The translations under genes were made by a program, and so were the position numbers. From Marinibacterium sp050389775 (GTDB lineage: Bacteria; Pseudomonadota; Alphaproteobacteria; Rhodobacterales; Rhodobacteraceae): a stretch of DNA of 64,000 nt. Under the pieces are notes generated by a model, which ran no database searches, had not been told where the DNA came from, and saw nothing but the letters and a program-made list of their open reading frames with translations. Shown here piece by piece: positions 42,649 to 51,704 of the stretch. Every line of letters starts with the position of its first letter. Position 1 is the first letter of the stretch. The stretch covers positions 310,001 to 374,000 of the forward strand of contig NZ_CP177144.1 in assembly GCF_050389775.1 (NCBI RefSeq), in the 5' to 3' direction.

Positions 42649-43875
42649 ATGGAATTGGCCCGGAACGCAGAATCGCCGCTGAAGACCGTGCGCGAGATGC
42701 CGCAGTTTCCGATGAAGTTCGGTGCGCAGACCGACCAGGAATACCTGGAGACCTGCCGGGGCATCAGCCCGGTGATGCGCGACCGCTACGGCTGCATCAC
42801 GACCTTCTCGATGGCGAACCTGCTGTTGCTGCTGGATGACCGCTTTTCCCGCCAGGTCGAGCTGGAAGGGCTGCAGGCCAGCGGGGTCAAGGACGGACCG
42901 GCCTATGATTTCGTGCGCCGCGTGCTGCTGTTTTCCAACGGTCAGACCCACCGCACCCGGCGCGGGCCGCTGACCCGCACCTTTGCCCAGCCGCTGATGC
43001 GCGCGCTGCGGCCGCAGGTTGCCGCGCGGGTCGACACCATGGTCAGCGACATGGTGCGCCAGGGCCAGGCCGATTTCATCGATGCGCTGGCCGGGCCCCT
43101 GCCCGCCGCGACGATCGCCTCGATCATCGGCGCGCCAGAGGAAGACAGCCTGCAGTTTTCCAACTGGGCCTATGCGGCCTCCAAGGGCATGGGCATCTGC
43201 ACGGCCGAGGAACGCAAGCGGGCCGACGTGGCGCTGGTCGAGCTGACCGATTACATCGAGGCCCTGCTGGCCCGGCGCCGCGCCCGGCCCGAAGAGGATT
43301 TCCTGACCAGCTATCTCGACAAGGTCGAGGGCGGGCCGATGGATGCCGACGAGATCCGCACCCAGATCGTGGGCCTGGTCATCGCCGGGTCGGACACCAC
43401 CCGGGGCAGCCTGACCGCCACGGTCAGCCACCTGATGCAGAACCGCGACCAATGGGACCTGCTGGTCGCCGACCCCGAGACCCATGCGCCCGGCGCGGTG
43501 TCGGAAGGGCTGCGGTTCGATCCGATCATCGGCTCGCTGGCCCGGATCACCGTCGAGGATATCGAGCTGGAAGGCTATGCCATTCCCAAGGGCCGGCTGG
43601 TCACGCCGTCGATGATCGCCGCCCTGCGCGATCCGGCGGTCTATGCCGATCCCAACCGGTTCGACATCACCCGCACCGACCATCCGCGCCACCACGCGGT
43701 CTTTGGCGGCGGCCCGCACCGCTGCCTGGGCGAGGTGCTGGCCCGGATCGAACTGGAAGAGGCGCTGAAATCGCTGGCCTGCAAGGCCCCCGACCTGCGG
43801 GTCGATGGCAAGCCCGGCGCCCTGTCGGGCTTCAGCGCCACGCGGATGGTCAAGAGCATGAACGTGACGATCTAG
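42649..43875 (+). CDS. Cytochrome P450
   Basis: 408 residues, soluble bacterial size. The I-helix is LVIAGSDTTRGSLTATV (AGxDT), the K-helix ExxR is VSEGLRFDPI, and the heme loop FGGGPHRCLGEVLARIELEEAL has the axial Cys. It oxidises an unidentified organic substrate with electrons from a ferredoxin. No ferredoxin or reductase is adjacent; the ferredoxin-reductase-like gene at 10012 is a distant candidate. Its stop is 50 nt from the terminator shared with Hsp20. The substrate cannot be inferred. Confidence 0.93.
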   Translation: MELARNAESPLKTVREMPQFPMKFGAQTDQEYLETCRGISPVMRDRYGCITTFSMANLLLLLDDRFSRQVELEGLQASGVKDGPAYDFVRRVLLFSNGQTHRTRRGPLTRTFAQPLMRALRPQVAARVDTMVSDMVRQGQADFIDALAGPLPAATIASIIGAPEEDSLQFSNWAYAASKGMGICTAEERKRADVALVELTDYIEALLARRRARPEEDFLTSYLDKVEGGPMDADEIRTQIVGLVIAGSDTTRGSLTATVSHLMQNRDQWDLLVADPETHAPGAVSEGLRFDPIIGSLARITVEDIELEGYAIPKGRLVTPSMIAALRDPAVYADPNRFDITRTDHPRHHAVFGGGPHRCLGEVLARIELEEALKSLACKAPDLRVDGKPGALSGFSATRMVKSMNVTI

Positions 43876-43908
43876 GCCGCCCGGCCAGACCGACCGGGGC
43901 GGGTATGC

Positions 43909-43936
43909 AAAAAGGCCCGGGATTTCTCCCGGGCCC
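43909..43936 (-). terminator. Intrinsic terminator of the Hsp20 gene
   Basis: On the minus strand: GGCCCGGG / CCCGGGCC stem (43914-43921 with 43928-43935), then five T (43909-43913). Also lies after the P450 stop on the plus strand. Confidence 0.85.
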
Positions 43937-43959
43937 GCTTCGTCTTCACGAGGTAAGGC

Positions 43960-44436
43960 TTAGTTGACGGCCTTGGCGTCGACCACGTCGGTCTCAACCG
44001 CGCCCCCGGTCTGGGTCGCGATCTCGATCCGGCGGGGTTTCAGGGCTTCGGGCACTTCGCGCTGCAATTCGATATGCAGCATGCCGTCGGCATGGGAGGC
44101 CCCGGTCACACGCACATGATCGGCCAGCTGGAAGCGGCGTTCGAATGCGCGGGTGGCAATGCCACGGTGCAGGAAGGTGCGTTCGGACTGGTCCTCGGCC
44201 TTGCGGCCGGCCACGACCACGGCGCCTTCCTTGACCTCGACCGACAGGTCGCCCGGGCCAAAGCCGGCGACAGCGACCGAGATGCGATAGGCATCCTGGG
44301 CAGTTTTTTCGATGTTGTAGGGCGGGTAGGTCTGGGCGCTGCCATCGCTGGCAAGGGCACGGTCCATCATGTCGGCGATCCGGTCGAAACCGACGGTGGC
44401 ACGATAGAGCGGGGCAAGATCAAAGCTGTTACGCAT
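43960..44436 (-). CDS. Small heat-shock protein Hsp20 (IbpA-like)
   Basis: 158 residues. N-terminal MRNSFDLAPLYRATVGFDRIADMMDRAL and the alpha-crystallin domain YNIEKTAQDAYRISVAVAGFG, DLSVEVKEGAVVVAGRK, FLHRGIATRAFERRFQLAD and LHIELQREVPEALKPRRIEI are typical of class A alphaproteobacterial sHsps. Works as a holdase for unfolded protein. A GAGGATGA stretch precedes the ATG. A sigma-32 promoter was not clear in the AT-rich 44450-44475. Confidence 0.96.
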   Translation of the reverse strand: MRNSFDLAPLYRATVGFDRIADMMDRALASDGSAQTYPPYNIEKTAQDAYRISVAVAGFGPGDLSVEVKEGAVVVAGRKAEDQSERTFLHRGIATRAFERRFQLADHVRVTGASHADGMLHIELQREVPEALKPRRIEIATQTGGAVETDVVDAKAVN

Positions 44437-44958
44437 GGGTCGTCATCCTCATAAGCTGAGCAATTCACGATATTTGGTGCCCTCCTGGAACGGACGGGCG
44501 GGTGATACGGGACCCGATCATCGGCGTCCCGGTAAGGCAAAGATGGGAAAGGCCGCGCGGGGTTTCAAGGCCCGGGCTTGCCCCTGCGGCACGGTTTTCC
44601 CGCCCACCCGTCGTGCGGGGCCTGGATGATTGACCACGCGAGGATCGGCGCACTCTGCCTTGGGGCAGATCCCCCCCGGTGGCTGCCCTCACGCACGGCC
44701 CGGCCAACCTGGTGCCCGAGGCCCGGTGCCACCGCTGAGCGGGGTCCTGCAACCCCGCCGCCCGGGCTCGCCAGCTATGTGAGATTCCCGACCTTCCGAG
44801 CAGAGTCCGGCCAACGCGGCGCACGTGATCAAACACCACACGGGTGGCAGCCGATCCACACCAGAATCCCGCCCTCTACGCGAAGGCCGACGCACTGGGC
44901 CACAGGGACCCGCGCGCCGGGAGTATGGTGTGGAATGCGACCCGGTCGGGCCTGCCGG
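44437..44958. other. Gene-free gap
   Basis: Between divergent-facing 5' end of Hsp20 and the 3' end of the protease gene. I see no gene, repeat or structured RNA signal. A long plus-strand frame from 44578 is antisense to the protease and looks like a shadow. Confidence 0.6.
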
Positions 44959-45789
44959 TCAGGGCCGGATGAACTTGGCCCCGGTGCGGTTGCGGGCATC
45001 GCCCACGCGCACGCGGTTGGTCAGGGGCGCGGGATCGAGGCCATGGCCCTTGCCCGCGGCCAGCTCGGATTTCAGCACGCCCAGCGGTTCGTCCAGCGAC
45101 GTGCCCAAGGCGACCTTCTGGCCATCCATCTCGGCCTTGGCCGACACCACCGACACGATGCGCGGCGCGCCGCCCGAGAACGAGAAGATCGGCGCGCCGG
45201 ACGATCCGAAATCCACCGAGCAGGACATGATCAGCACGCCCTGCTGGCGGGCCATCACGCCGCAGACCTCTTCGAGCGAGGGCGCTTCGGACCGGTTGCG
45301 CGCATAGGACACCACGCCGACCTCGTCGCCCTTGTGGGGCCGGGCCGCGGTCTGGAAGGGCGTGACCGACGTGTTGCGGATCGGCTGGTCAAGCTCCAGC
45401 AGGGCCAGGTCGTTGCGCACGCGGTCGGCCGACAGGGCGCTGCCATAATCGTATTCGGGATGCACGACCGCCCGGCGCACCGAGCGATAGGCCGAGGCCC
45501 GGCCATTGCGCCATCCGGCCAGGAATTCGATGCCCGTGTGATCGATCCGCGTGCCACTGGCCTTGTCAAAGAGGCAATGGGCGGCGGTCAGAACCAGGTC
45601 GGGAGCGATCAGGGCGCCGGTGCAAAAGCCGGTGCCGTCCAGGTCCAGCCGGCCGACGGCTTCCCAGCCCCGGGCGGCATCCATCGTGTCCAGCCGTTGC
45701 AGGTCATGCTCTCCGGCCGCCGCGCCCTGGCCCGCCAGCGCGCCGCCCAATGCCAGCCCGATGGCCACAAACCGTCCGATGATACCCAT
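44959..45789 (-). CDS. Trypsin-like serine peptidase
   Basis: 276 residues. Signal peptide IIGRFVAIGLALGGALAGQGAAA, then DLQRLDTMDAARGWEAVGRLDLDGTGFCTGALIAPDLVLTAAHC (catalytic His), RNDLALLELDQPI (catalytic Asp) and SVDFGSSGAPIFSF (catalytic Ser; G-x-S-G-A). The triad is complete. The S1 family is exported; target proteins are unknown. Overlap with earlier ATGs is not needed; ATG 45787-45789 begins at the signal peptide. Confidence 0.9.
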   Translation of the reverse strand: MGIIGRFVAIGLALGGALAGQGAAAGEHDLQRLDTMDAARGWEAVGRLDLDGTGFCTGALIAPDLVLTAAHCLFDKASGTRIDHTGIEFLAGWRNGRASAYRSVRRAVVHPEYDYGSALSADRVRNDLALLELDQPIRNTSVTPFQTAARPHKGDEVGVVSYARNRSEAPSLEEVCGVMARQQGVLIMSCSVDFGSSGAPIFSFSGGAPRIVSVVSAKAEMDGQKVALGTSLDEPLGVLKSELAAGKGHGLDPAPLTNRVRVGDARNRTGAKFIRP

Positions 45790-46024
45790 GAATACCCAAG
45801 CCTTCGTTATCCTGACCCCGAGGCTAGGCCCGGCTTGGGGCGAAAATGGGGCCGCGCCATGCTCATGCTGCGACCCGCCCGGGGTGGCCGGGCCGCATTT
45901 GCCGTTGGCCGACTTGCCTCCCGACCTGCGGTCCCGTCTCAACGCCGCCGCCTCGATGCCCGACCCGTCCCGATACCGGCCCGCCCGTCAACACGGTCCC
46001 GTTGGGCCCACTATCGCCCGGAGG

Positions 46025-47314
46025 TCAGGCCGCGTCCAGCGCCGGCGGCTTCGGCCCGCCCGTCGCCCAGTCGAGCAGTTCGACCGTATGCACCACCGGC
46101 ACCCCGGTGCCCGAGCCGATCTGCATCATGCAGCCGATATTGCCCGCCGCGATGATGTCGGGGTTCCTGGCCTCCAGCGTGTCCACCTTGCGCGCCTTCA
46201 GCTGGCCGGAAATCTCGGGCTGCATCAGGTTGTACGTCCCGGCCGAACCGCAGCACAGGTGGCTGTCGGCCGGTTCGACCACCTCGAACCCGGCGCGTTT
46301 CAGCAAGGTCTTGGGCGCGGCCTTGATCTTTTGCCCGTGTTGCAGCGAACAGGCCGCGTGATAGGCCACGCGCAGGCCCTTGTCGGCCCCTTCGGGCAGG
46401 TCCAGCTGCGACAGCAGCTCGCTGATGTCCATCGCCACGGCCGACACCCGTGCGGCATCTTCGGCCAGCGGGTCGTTGCGGAACATGTGGCCGTAATCCT
46501 TGACCGTCGTGCCGCAGCCCGAGGTGTTGATCACGATGGCATCCAGCCCGGCCCCGTCCATCTCGGCCGTCCAGGCCCGGATGTTGGCCGCCGCCGAGCC
46601 ATGCGACCGGTCGACCTGGCCCATGTGATGGGTCAGCGCCCCGCAACAGCCCGCGCCCTCGGCCACGACGACCTCGCAACCCAGCCGGGTCAGCAGGCGG
46701 ATGGTCGCATCGTTGATGTCGGTGTTCAGCGCCTTCTGCGCGCAGCCGGTCATCAGGGCCACGCGTTTCACCGGCGCCTCGGGCGCGGCAAAGACCTGGG
46801 GATCGTCGTTGCGGCTGACCGGCGGGATGCGTTTCGGCGCCATGTCCAGCATGGCCTTCAGCCGGGGATCGGGCATCAGCCCCTTGAACGGCCGCCCGAC
46901 CTTGGCCGCCAGCAGCGCCAGGCGGAAACGCGTCGGATAGGGCAGGATGCGCGCCAGCATCCAGCGCAGGGCCCGGTCCATGAAGGGCCGGTCGTAATGG
47001 CGTTCGATGTACGCGCGGGCATGATCGACAAGGTGCATGTAATGCACGCCCGACGGGCAGGTCGTCATGCAGGACAGGCAGGACAGGCAACGGTCGATGT
47101 GCTTGACCGTCGTGGCGTCGGGCACCCGCTCGTTTTCCAGCATGTCCTTGATCAGGTAGATCCGGCCGCGCGGGCTGTCCAGCTCGTCGCCCAGCACCTG
47201 GTAGGTCGGGCAGGTCGCCGTGCAGAAACCGCAATGCACGCAGGCCCGCAGGATCTGGTTGGCCCGGGCCGTGCCGGCATCGGCCAGCTGTTCTTCGGTG
47301 AAGTTCGTCTGCAT
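46025..47314 (-). CDS. glcF: Glycolate oxidase iron-sulfur subunit GlcF
   Basis: 429 residues. Two 4Fe-4S ferredoxin motifs: ACVHCGFCTATCPTY and CLSCLSCMTTCPSGVHY (with the usual C-x2-C-x2-C-x3-CP). The C-terminal CCG domains include GCCGALTHHMGQ, AYHAACSLQHGQKIK and HLCCGSAGTYN. With GlcD and GlcE it oxidises glycolate to glyoxylate and passes electrons to the membrane quinone pool. It lies 9 nt after glcE. Confidence 0.95.
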   Translation of the reverse strand: MQTNFTEEQLADAGTARANQILRACVHCGFCTATCPTYQVLGDELDSPRGRIYLIKDMLENERVPDATTVKHIDRCLSCLSCMTTCPSGVHYMHLVDHARAYIERHYDRPFMDRALRWMLARILPYPTRFRLALLAAKVGRPFKGLMPDPRLKAMLDMAPKRIPPVSRNDDPQVFAAPEAPVKRVALMTGCAQKALNTDINDATIRLLTRLGCEVVVAEGAGCCGALTHHMGQVDRSHGSAAANIRAWTAEMDGAGLDAIVINTSGCGTTVKDYGHMFRNDPLAEDAARVSAVAMDISELLSQLDLPEGADKGLRVAYHAACSLQHGQKIKAAPKTLLKRAGFEVVEPADSHLCCGSAGTYNLMQPEISGQLKARKVDTLEARNPDIIAAGNIGCMMQIGSGTGVPVVHTVELLDWATGGPKPPALDAA

Positions 47315-47323
47315 GTTCCGCCC

Positions 47324-48481
47324 TCAGCCCATCAGCCCAGGGTTCAGGATGCCCCGGGGATCGAATTTCTGCCTCAGACCCCGGCTCAGCAGGGCCACCG
47401 CCGGCGCTTCGGGCTGAAAGACCGGCACCGCTGCGCGCAGGGCGGCGGAGGCACGCACCAGCGTGGCATGCCCGCCGATCCCGGCCAGCGCCGTACGGAT
47501 CGCCCCGGCGCCCGCGTCGCCCATCGCCCCGTCTTCACTGTCTTCGCCCTCGACCAGCAGCCAGACCAGCCCGCCGCCCCAGTCAAAGATCGCCGCGTGA
47601 TCCAGCCCGGCCTCTGCCAGCGCGGCGCTGACACCCGGCCCGTCGGACGGCCGCACCGACAGCCGCCAGACCGCGCCTGCGCGCCCTGCAAAGGGCGTGA
47701 CATCGCGCACCTCGGCCCACAGGGCGGCGCTGGCCGCGCCCTCGACCGGCTCGAACCCCGGCAACAGGCCGGCCAGCCGGCCGCTGCGATAGGCCACCGC
47801 CCCGGCCAGGCCTTCGATCCGCACCTGTGTCCGGCTCTCGTCGCCGGTGGCCAGGTGGGCCGCGCCGGTCACGTCATAGGGCGAGCCGAGCGCCGTCGAC
47901 AGCGCCGCCACCCCGGTCACCGGGTCCAGCCCGCGGGCCACCAGGGTCACCTCGGTCTCGGGAATGGCCAGCACCTTGAACGACAGTTCGGTCAGCACGC
48001 CCAGCGTGCCCCGTGACCCGGCCAGCAGCTTGACCAGGTCATAGCCCGTGACGTTCTTCATCACCCGGCCGCCGTTGCGCACCACCCGGCCCATCCCGTC
48101 GACGAACCGCACGCCCAGCAGGAAATCGCGGCAGGCCCCGACCTGCACGCGCCGCGGCCCCGAGACATTGGCCGCCACGACACCGCCGATGGTCGGCCTG
48201 CCCTGCGTGCCCAGCAGCGCCCGGTGGTCCATCGGCTCGAAGGCCAGGCGCTGCCCCTCGGCGGCCAGGACCTGCTCGACCTCGGCCACCGGTGTGCCGG
48301 CGCCCACCACGAGGGTCAGCGCCCCGGGTTCATGCAGGCGGACCCCGCCCAGCCCTTCGGTCTGCAACGCCACGCCCTCGACCGCCGGGCCGATGTCGCG
48401 CGTTCCGCCACCACGGATCCGCAGCGGCCCCTCGGCCCCCGCAACCAGCTCTGCCAGCTCGGCTTCGTTCTGAGGTCTCAT
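47324..48481 (-). CDS. glcE: Glycolate oxidase FAD-binding subunit GlcE
   Basis: 385 residues. A PCMH-type FAD domain: ELAELVAGAEGPLRIRGGGTRDIG, PGALTLVVGAGTPVAEVEQVL, EPMDHRALLGTQGRPTIGGVVAANVSGPRRVQVGACRD and NGGRVMKNVTGYDLVKLLAGSRG. Shorter than GlcD, lacking the C-terminal FAD-oxidase part as usual. Start ATG 48479-48481; upstream GGACAAGAAGAAGCAC, a purine-rich part of the dispersed element, may provide its Shine-Dalgarno. Confidence 0.94.
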   Translation of the reverse strand: MRPQNEAELAELVAGAEGPLRIRGGGTRDIGPAVEGVALQTEGLGGVRLHEPGALTLVVGAGTPVAEVEQVLAAEGQRLAFEPMDHRALLGTQGRPTIGGVVAANVSGPRRVQVGACRDFLLGVRFVDGMGRVVRNGGRVMKNVTGYDLVKLLAGSRGTLGVLTELSFKVLAIPETEVTLVARGLDPVTGVAALSTALGSPYDVTGAAHLATGDESRTQVRIEGLAGAVAYRSGRLAGLLPGFEPVEGAASAALWAEVRDVTPFAGRAGAVWRLSVRPSDGPGVSAALAEAGLDHAAIFDWGGGLVWLLVEGEDSEDGAMGDAGAGAIRTALAGIGGHATLVRASAALRAAVPVFQPEAPAVALLSRGLRQKFDPRGILNPGLMG

Positions 48482-48547
48482 GTGCTTCTTCTTGTCCAAA
48501 TACCGCGGGGGGATCGGCCATCGGCCGATGGGGGCAGAGCCCCCATC
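48479..48547 (-). repeat. Dispersed 3'-end element, copy e (between glcD and glcE)
   Basis: A variant element: GCTTCTTCTTGTCCAAATACC then a GATGGGGGC/GCCCCCATC hairpin (48527-48547). It begins right at the glcD stop (cta, 48548-48550), and its other end touches the glcE start. Orientation differs from the other copies: the purine strand reads in the gene direction. Confidence 0.6.
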
Positions 48548-49981
48548 CTACGCGACCCGCCGCGCCTGCGACGACGCCAGGGGAAAGACCTTGGCCGGGT
48601 TCAGCAGCCAGGCCGGATCAAAGACATCCTTGACGGCCATCTGCGCATCAAGATCGTCGGGATCGTACTGGTGCAGCATCAGGTCGCGCTTTTCCACGCC
48701 CACCCCGTGTTCGCCCGTCAGGCAACCGCCGACCTCGACACAAAGCTTGAGGATCTCGGCCCCGAGCGCCTCGCACAGCTCCAGCTGGCCGGGCGTGTTG
48801 GCATTGTAGAGGATCAGCGGATGCATGTTGCCGTCGCCGGCATGGAACACGTTGGCCACGCTCAGCCCGTATTCCTCCGACAGCTCGCCCATCCGCCGCA
48901 GCACGTCGGGCAGCGACGACACCGGAATCGTGCCGTCCAGACACATGTAATCGTTGATCTGCCCCATGGCCCCAAAGGCCGATTTCCGCCCCAGCCAGAT
49001 CCGGGCGGCCTCGTCGGCATCGCCGGCCTCGCGCAGGGCCACCGGGGAATGGGCCTCGGCAATCGCCACGATCCGCTCCAGCTGATCGGCGATCTCGCCT
49101 TCGGATCCTTCGACCTCGACGATCAGCAGCGCCTCGCACATCGGGTAGCCGGCCTTGGCAAAGGCCTCGCAGGCCTCGATGCAGGGCCGGTCCATGAACT
49201 CGATCGCCACCGGCAGGATGCCCGCCCGGATGATGTCCGACACGCAGGCCCCGGCCGTCTCGTTGGCATCGAACCCGATCAGCACCGGCCGGGCGCCCTC
49301 GGGCTTGCGCAGGATGCGCAGGGTGGCTTCGGTCACCACGCCCAGCTGGCCTTCGGACCCGCAGATCACGCCCAGCAGGTCCAGCCCCGGCGCATCGAGA
49401 TGCGCGCCGCCCAGTTCGACCACCGTGCCATCCATCAACACCATGGTCACGCCCAGCAGGTTGTTGGTCGTCACGCCGTATTTCAGGCAATGCGCCCCGC
49501 CGGAATTCATCGCGATATTGCCCGAGATCGCGCAGGCCAGCTGCGACGACGGATCGGGCGCATAGAAGAAATCAGCCTCGTCCACGGCCCCGGTGACCGA
49601 CAGGTTGGTCCGCCCGGTCTGCACCCGGATGTAGCGGTCGGGATAATTGGTTTCGAGCACATCGGTCATGCGCGACACGCCCAGCACCACGCTGTCGGCC
49701 GTGGGCAGCGAGCCCCCGGCGAGCGACGTGCCCGCCCCGCGGGGCACCACCGGCACGCCCTCTTCGTGGCAGATGCGCAACACTGCCGCAACCTCTTCGG
49801 TCGTGCCGGGCAGCACCGCAGCCATCGGCGGACACTTGTAGGCGGTCAGGGCGTCGCATTCATAGGCCCGCGTCTCGGCCGGGTCGGAAATGACGGCATG
49901 GGCCGGCAAAACCTCGCACAGGCGGGCTACAACCCGGTCGCGGGCCGACAGAACGGTGGCATTCGGCTCTGGCATCTGCAT
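48548..49981 (-). CDS. glcD: Glycolate oxidase subunit GlcD (FAD-linked)
   Basis: 477 residues. FAD_binding_4 domain (VPVVPRGAGTSLAGGSLP, AISGNIAMNSGGAHCLKYG, VTEATLRILRKPEGARP) and the FAD-linked oxidase C-terminal domain (NVFHAGDGNMHPLILYN, GCLTGEHGVGVEKRDLM). Start ATG 49979-49981 has GGGAGG upstream; I excluded the longer frame from 50017, which would use the operator. It is the catalytic subunit and first gene of glcD-glcE-glcF. Confidence 0.95.
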   Translation of the reverse strand: MQMPEPNATVLSARDRVVARLCEVLPAHAVISDPAETRAYECDALTAYKCPPMAAVLPGTTEEVAAVLRICHEEGVPVVPRGAGTSLAGGSLPTADSVVLGVSRMTDVLETNYPDRYIRVQTGRTNLSVTGAVDEADFFYAPDPSSQLACAISGNIAMNSGGAHCLKYGVTTNNLLGVTMVLMDGTVVELGGAHLDAPGLDLLGVICGSEGQLGVVTEATLRILRKPEGARPVLIGFDANETAGACVSDIIRAGILPVAIEFMDRPCIEACEAFAKAGYPMCEALLIVEVEGSEGEIADQLERIVAIAEAHSPVALREAGDADEAARIWLGRKSAFGAMGQINDYMCLDGTIPVSSLPDVLRRMGELSEEYGLSVANVFHAGDGNMHPLILYNANTPGQLELCEALGAEILKLCVEVGGCLTGEHGVGVEKRDLMLHQYDPDDLDAQMAVKDVFDPAWLLNPAKVFPLASSQARRVA

Positions 49982-49997
49982 GGCTGATCCTCCCATC

Positions 49998-50016
49998 TGG
50001 TAAAGTAATATTACCA
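49998..50016. promoter_or_regulatory. Possible GntR/FadR-type operator upstream of glcD
   Basis: TGGTAA (49998-50003) and TTACCA (50011-50016) form an inverted repeat with 7 nt between; the core GTAATATTAC (50005-50014) is itself a palindrome. It lies 17 nt upstream of the glcD ATG. No regulator gene is beside it. Confidence 0.6.
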
Positions 50017-50062
50017 ATTCTGCCGACTGGCAAGGCCACCCGGTTGCGCATAATGTCCGGCC

Positions 50063-50770
50063 ATGACCTGGACCGACCGCCTTACCCTCTTTTCATGGGC
50101 CGATGCCGCCGCGCTCGTGCTGCTGCTTGCCGCCTGGATCCTGATCAGCTGGCATATCGAGAATCCCCCGGCCCGCCGGCCGTCGGTCTCGGTGCTGATG
50201 AACGACTATCGCCGGGACTGGATGCGCGAGATGGTCACCCGCCAGCCGCGCATGTTCGACAGCCAGGTGCTGGGCCTGATGCGCCAGGGCACGGCGTTCT
50301 TCGCCTCGGCCGCGATGATTGCCATCGGCGGCGGGCTGGCCCTGATCGGCAATCCCAAGCCGCTGGTCGACGTGGCCGGCGACCTGACCCTGGTCAACGC
50401 CCCGCAGATCGTCTGGGAAATCAAGCTGGTCGTGCTGCTGCTCTGCCTGTCCCATGCCTTTCTGAAGTTCGTCTGGGCCCACCGGCTGTTCGGTTATTGC
50501 GCCATCCTGATGGCCTCGGTGCCCAACCATGCCGCCGATCCCGTGGCCTATCCCCGCGCGGCCCAGGCCGCCGAAGTGTCGATCACCGCCGCGCGCAGTT
50601 TCAACAAGGCCATGCGCGCGACCTATTTCAGCCTGGCCTCGGCGGCCTGGCTGATGGGCGCCGTGCCCCTGATGATCGCCACGCTGCTGACCACGGCCAT
50701 GCTCTACCGCCGGGAATTCGCCTCGCAATCGCGCACGGCCCTGATGGTCGACACCACTCCGCCGCGCTGA
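50063..50770 (+). CDS. DUF599 family membrane protein
   Basis: 235 residues with about four membrane helices. Blocks WADAAALVLLLAAWILISWHIENPPARRPS, VLMNDYRRDWMREMVTR, AFFASAAMIAIGGGLALIG, SHAFLKFVWAHRLFGYCAILMAS and RSFNKAMRATYFSLASAAWL fit DUF599. Function unknown. It diverges from glcD; it is followed 47 nt later by a small secreted gene on the same strand. Confidence 0.85.
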   Translation: MTWTDRLTLFSWADAAALVLLLAAWILISWHIENPPARRPSVSVLMNDYRRDWMREMVTRQPRMFDSQVLGLMRQGTAFFASAAMIAIGGGLALIGNPKPLVDVAGDLTLVNAPQIVWEIKLVVLLLCLSHAFLKFVWAHRLFGYCAILMASVPNHAADPVAYPRAAQAAEVSITAARSFNKAMRATYFSLASAAWLMGAVPLMIATLLTTAMLYRREFASQSRTALMVDTTPPR

Positions 50771-50817
50771 CCAGGATGTGACCGCCGCGCCGGGCCAAAG
50801 GCGCTATGCTGCGCGGC

Positions 50818-51180
50818 ATGAGACATCTCGCCCCCGCCCTGCCGCTTGCCCTGGCCTTGCTGGCCACAGCCGCCCTGGCCGACGATCCGGTCATCGAACA
50901 GGTCACCGCCCGGCAGGAATCCGGCGGCTGGCGCTTTGATGTGACGATATCGCATCCCGACAGCGGCTGGGAGCATTATGCCGACGGCTGGCGCGTGCTG
51001 GCCCCCGACGGGCGCGAGCTGGGCCTGCGCGTCCTGCTGCATCCGCATGAACACGAACAGCCGTTCACTCGCGCATTGTCGGGCGTGGCGATCCCCGACG
51101 GGGTGCGCCAGGTCCAAATCCAGGCCCGGTGCATCCGCGATGGTTGGGCCGCGGCGACCTATACGGTCGACCTGGACTAA
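50818..51180 (+). CDS. Small exported protein, unknown
   Basis: 120 residues. Signal peptide HLAPALPLALALLATAALA. The mature part (VIEQVTARQESGGWRFDVTISHPDSGWEHYADGWRVLAPDGRE, VLLHPHEHEQPFTRALSGV, VRQVQIQARCIRDGWA) looks like a single beta-sandwich; I recognise a recurrent alphaproteobacterial hypothetical but no named function. Its stop is 10 nt before the convergent rlmH stop. Confidence 0.75.
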   Translation: MRHLAPALPLALALLATAALADDPVIEQVTARQESGGWRFDVTISHPDSGWEHYADGWRVLAPDGRELGLRVLLHPHEHEQPFTRALSGVAIPDGVRQVQIQARCIRDGWAAATYTVDLD

Positions 51181-51190
51181 CCCCGCGCCA

Positions 51191-51661
51191 TCAGGCCCGG
51201 TGATAGGGCGATCCGGCCAGGATCGTCGCCGCCCGGTAGAGCTGTTCGGCCAGCATCACCCGGGCCAGCATGTGCGGCCAGACCATCTGGCCGAAGGACA
51301 GCTTGAAATCGGCCTCGGCCACCAGGTCGGGCGCGATGCCATCCGCCCCGCCGATGACAAAGGCCACGTCGCCGCGCCCCTCGTCGCGCCAGGTCGCGAG
51401 CCGGTCCGCAAAGACCGGAGAGCCCATCACCTTGCCCCGTTCGTCCAGGCAACAGACCACCGCCCCGCCCGGCAGGGCCTTGCGCAGCAGCGCCGCCTCG
51501 GCCGGCGATCCGCCGCCCTTGCGGTCCTCGACCTCGACGATTTCGGCCGGGCCAAGGCCATGGGCCCGCCCGGTCCGCGCAAAGCGCGTCAGGTAATCGT
51601 CGACAAGGGTTTTCTCGGGACCGGACCGCAAGCGACCGACCGCGCAGATCTGCACGCGCAT
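51191..51661 (-). CDS. rlmH: 23S rRNA (pseudouridine(1915)-N3)-methyltransferase RlmH
   Basis: 156 residues, the usual length. MRVQICAVGRLRSGPEKTLVDDYLTRF, LDERGKVMGSPVFADRL, VAFVIGGADGIAPDLVAEAD and FGQMVWPHMLARVMLAEQLYRA are the SPOUT signatures, with GGADG as the SAM knot. It methylates pseudouridine 1915 in helix 69 of 70S ribosomes. The second gene after rsfS, 43 nt apart, the usual order in bacteria. Confidence 0.96.
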   Translation of the reverse strand: MRVQICAVGRLRSGPEKTLVDDYLTRFARTGRAHGLGPAEIVEVEDRKGGGSPAEAALLRKALPGGAVVCCLDERGKVMGSPVFADRLATWRDEGRGDVAFVIGGADGIAPDLVAEADFKLSFGQMVWPHMLARVMLAEQLYRAATILAGSPYHRA

Positions 51662-51704
51662 GACAGGCAACAGGGCACCCCGGCGGAACCGGGGCGCGCG
51701 CGGA

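Noticed and set aside
44578..46155. 525-aa plus-strand frame over the 44437-44958 gap
   Set aside because: Mostly antisense to the trypsin-like gene; no recognisable domain.
45551..48016. 821-aa plus-strand frame
   Set aside because: Antisense to the protease, glcF and glcE.
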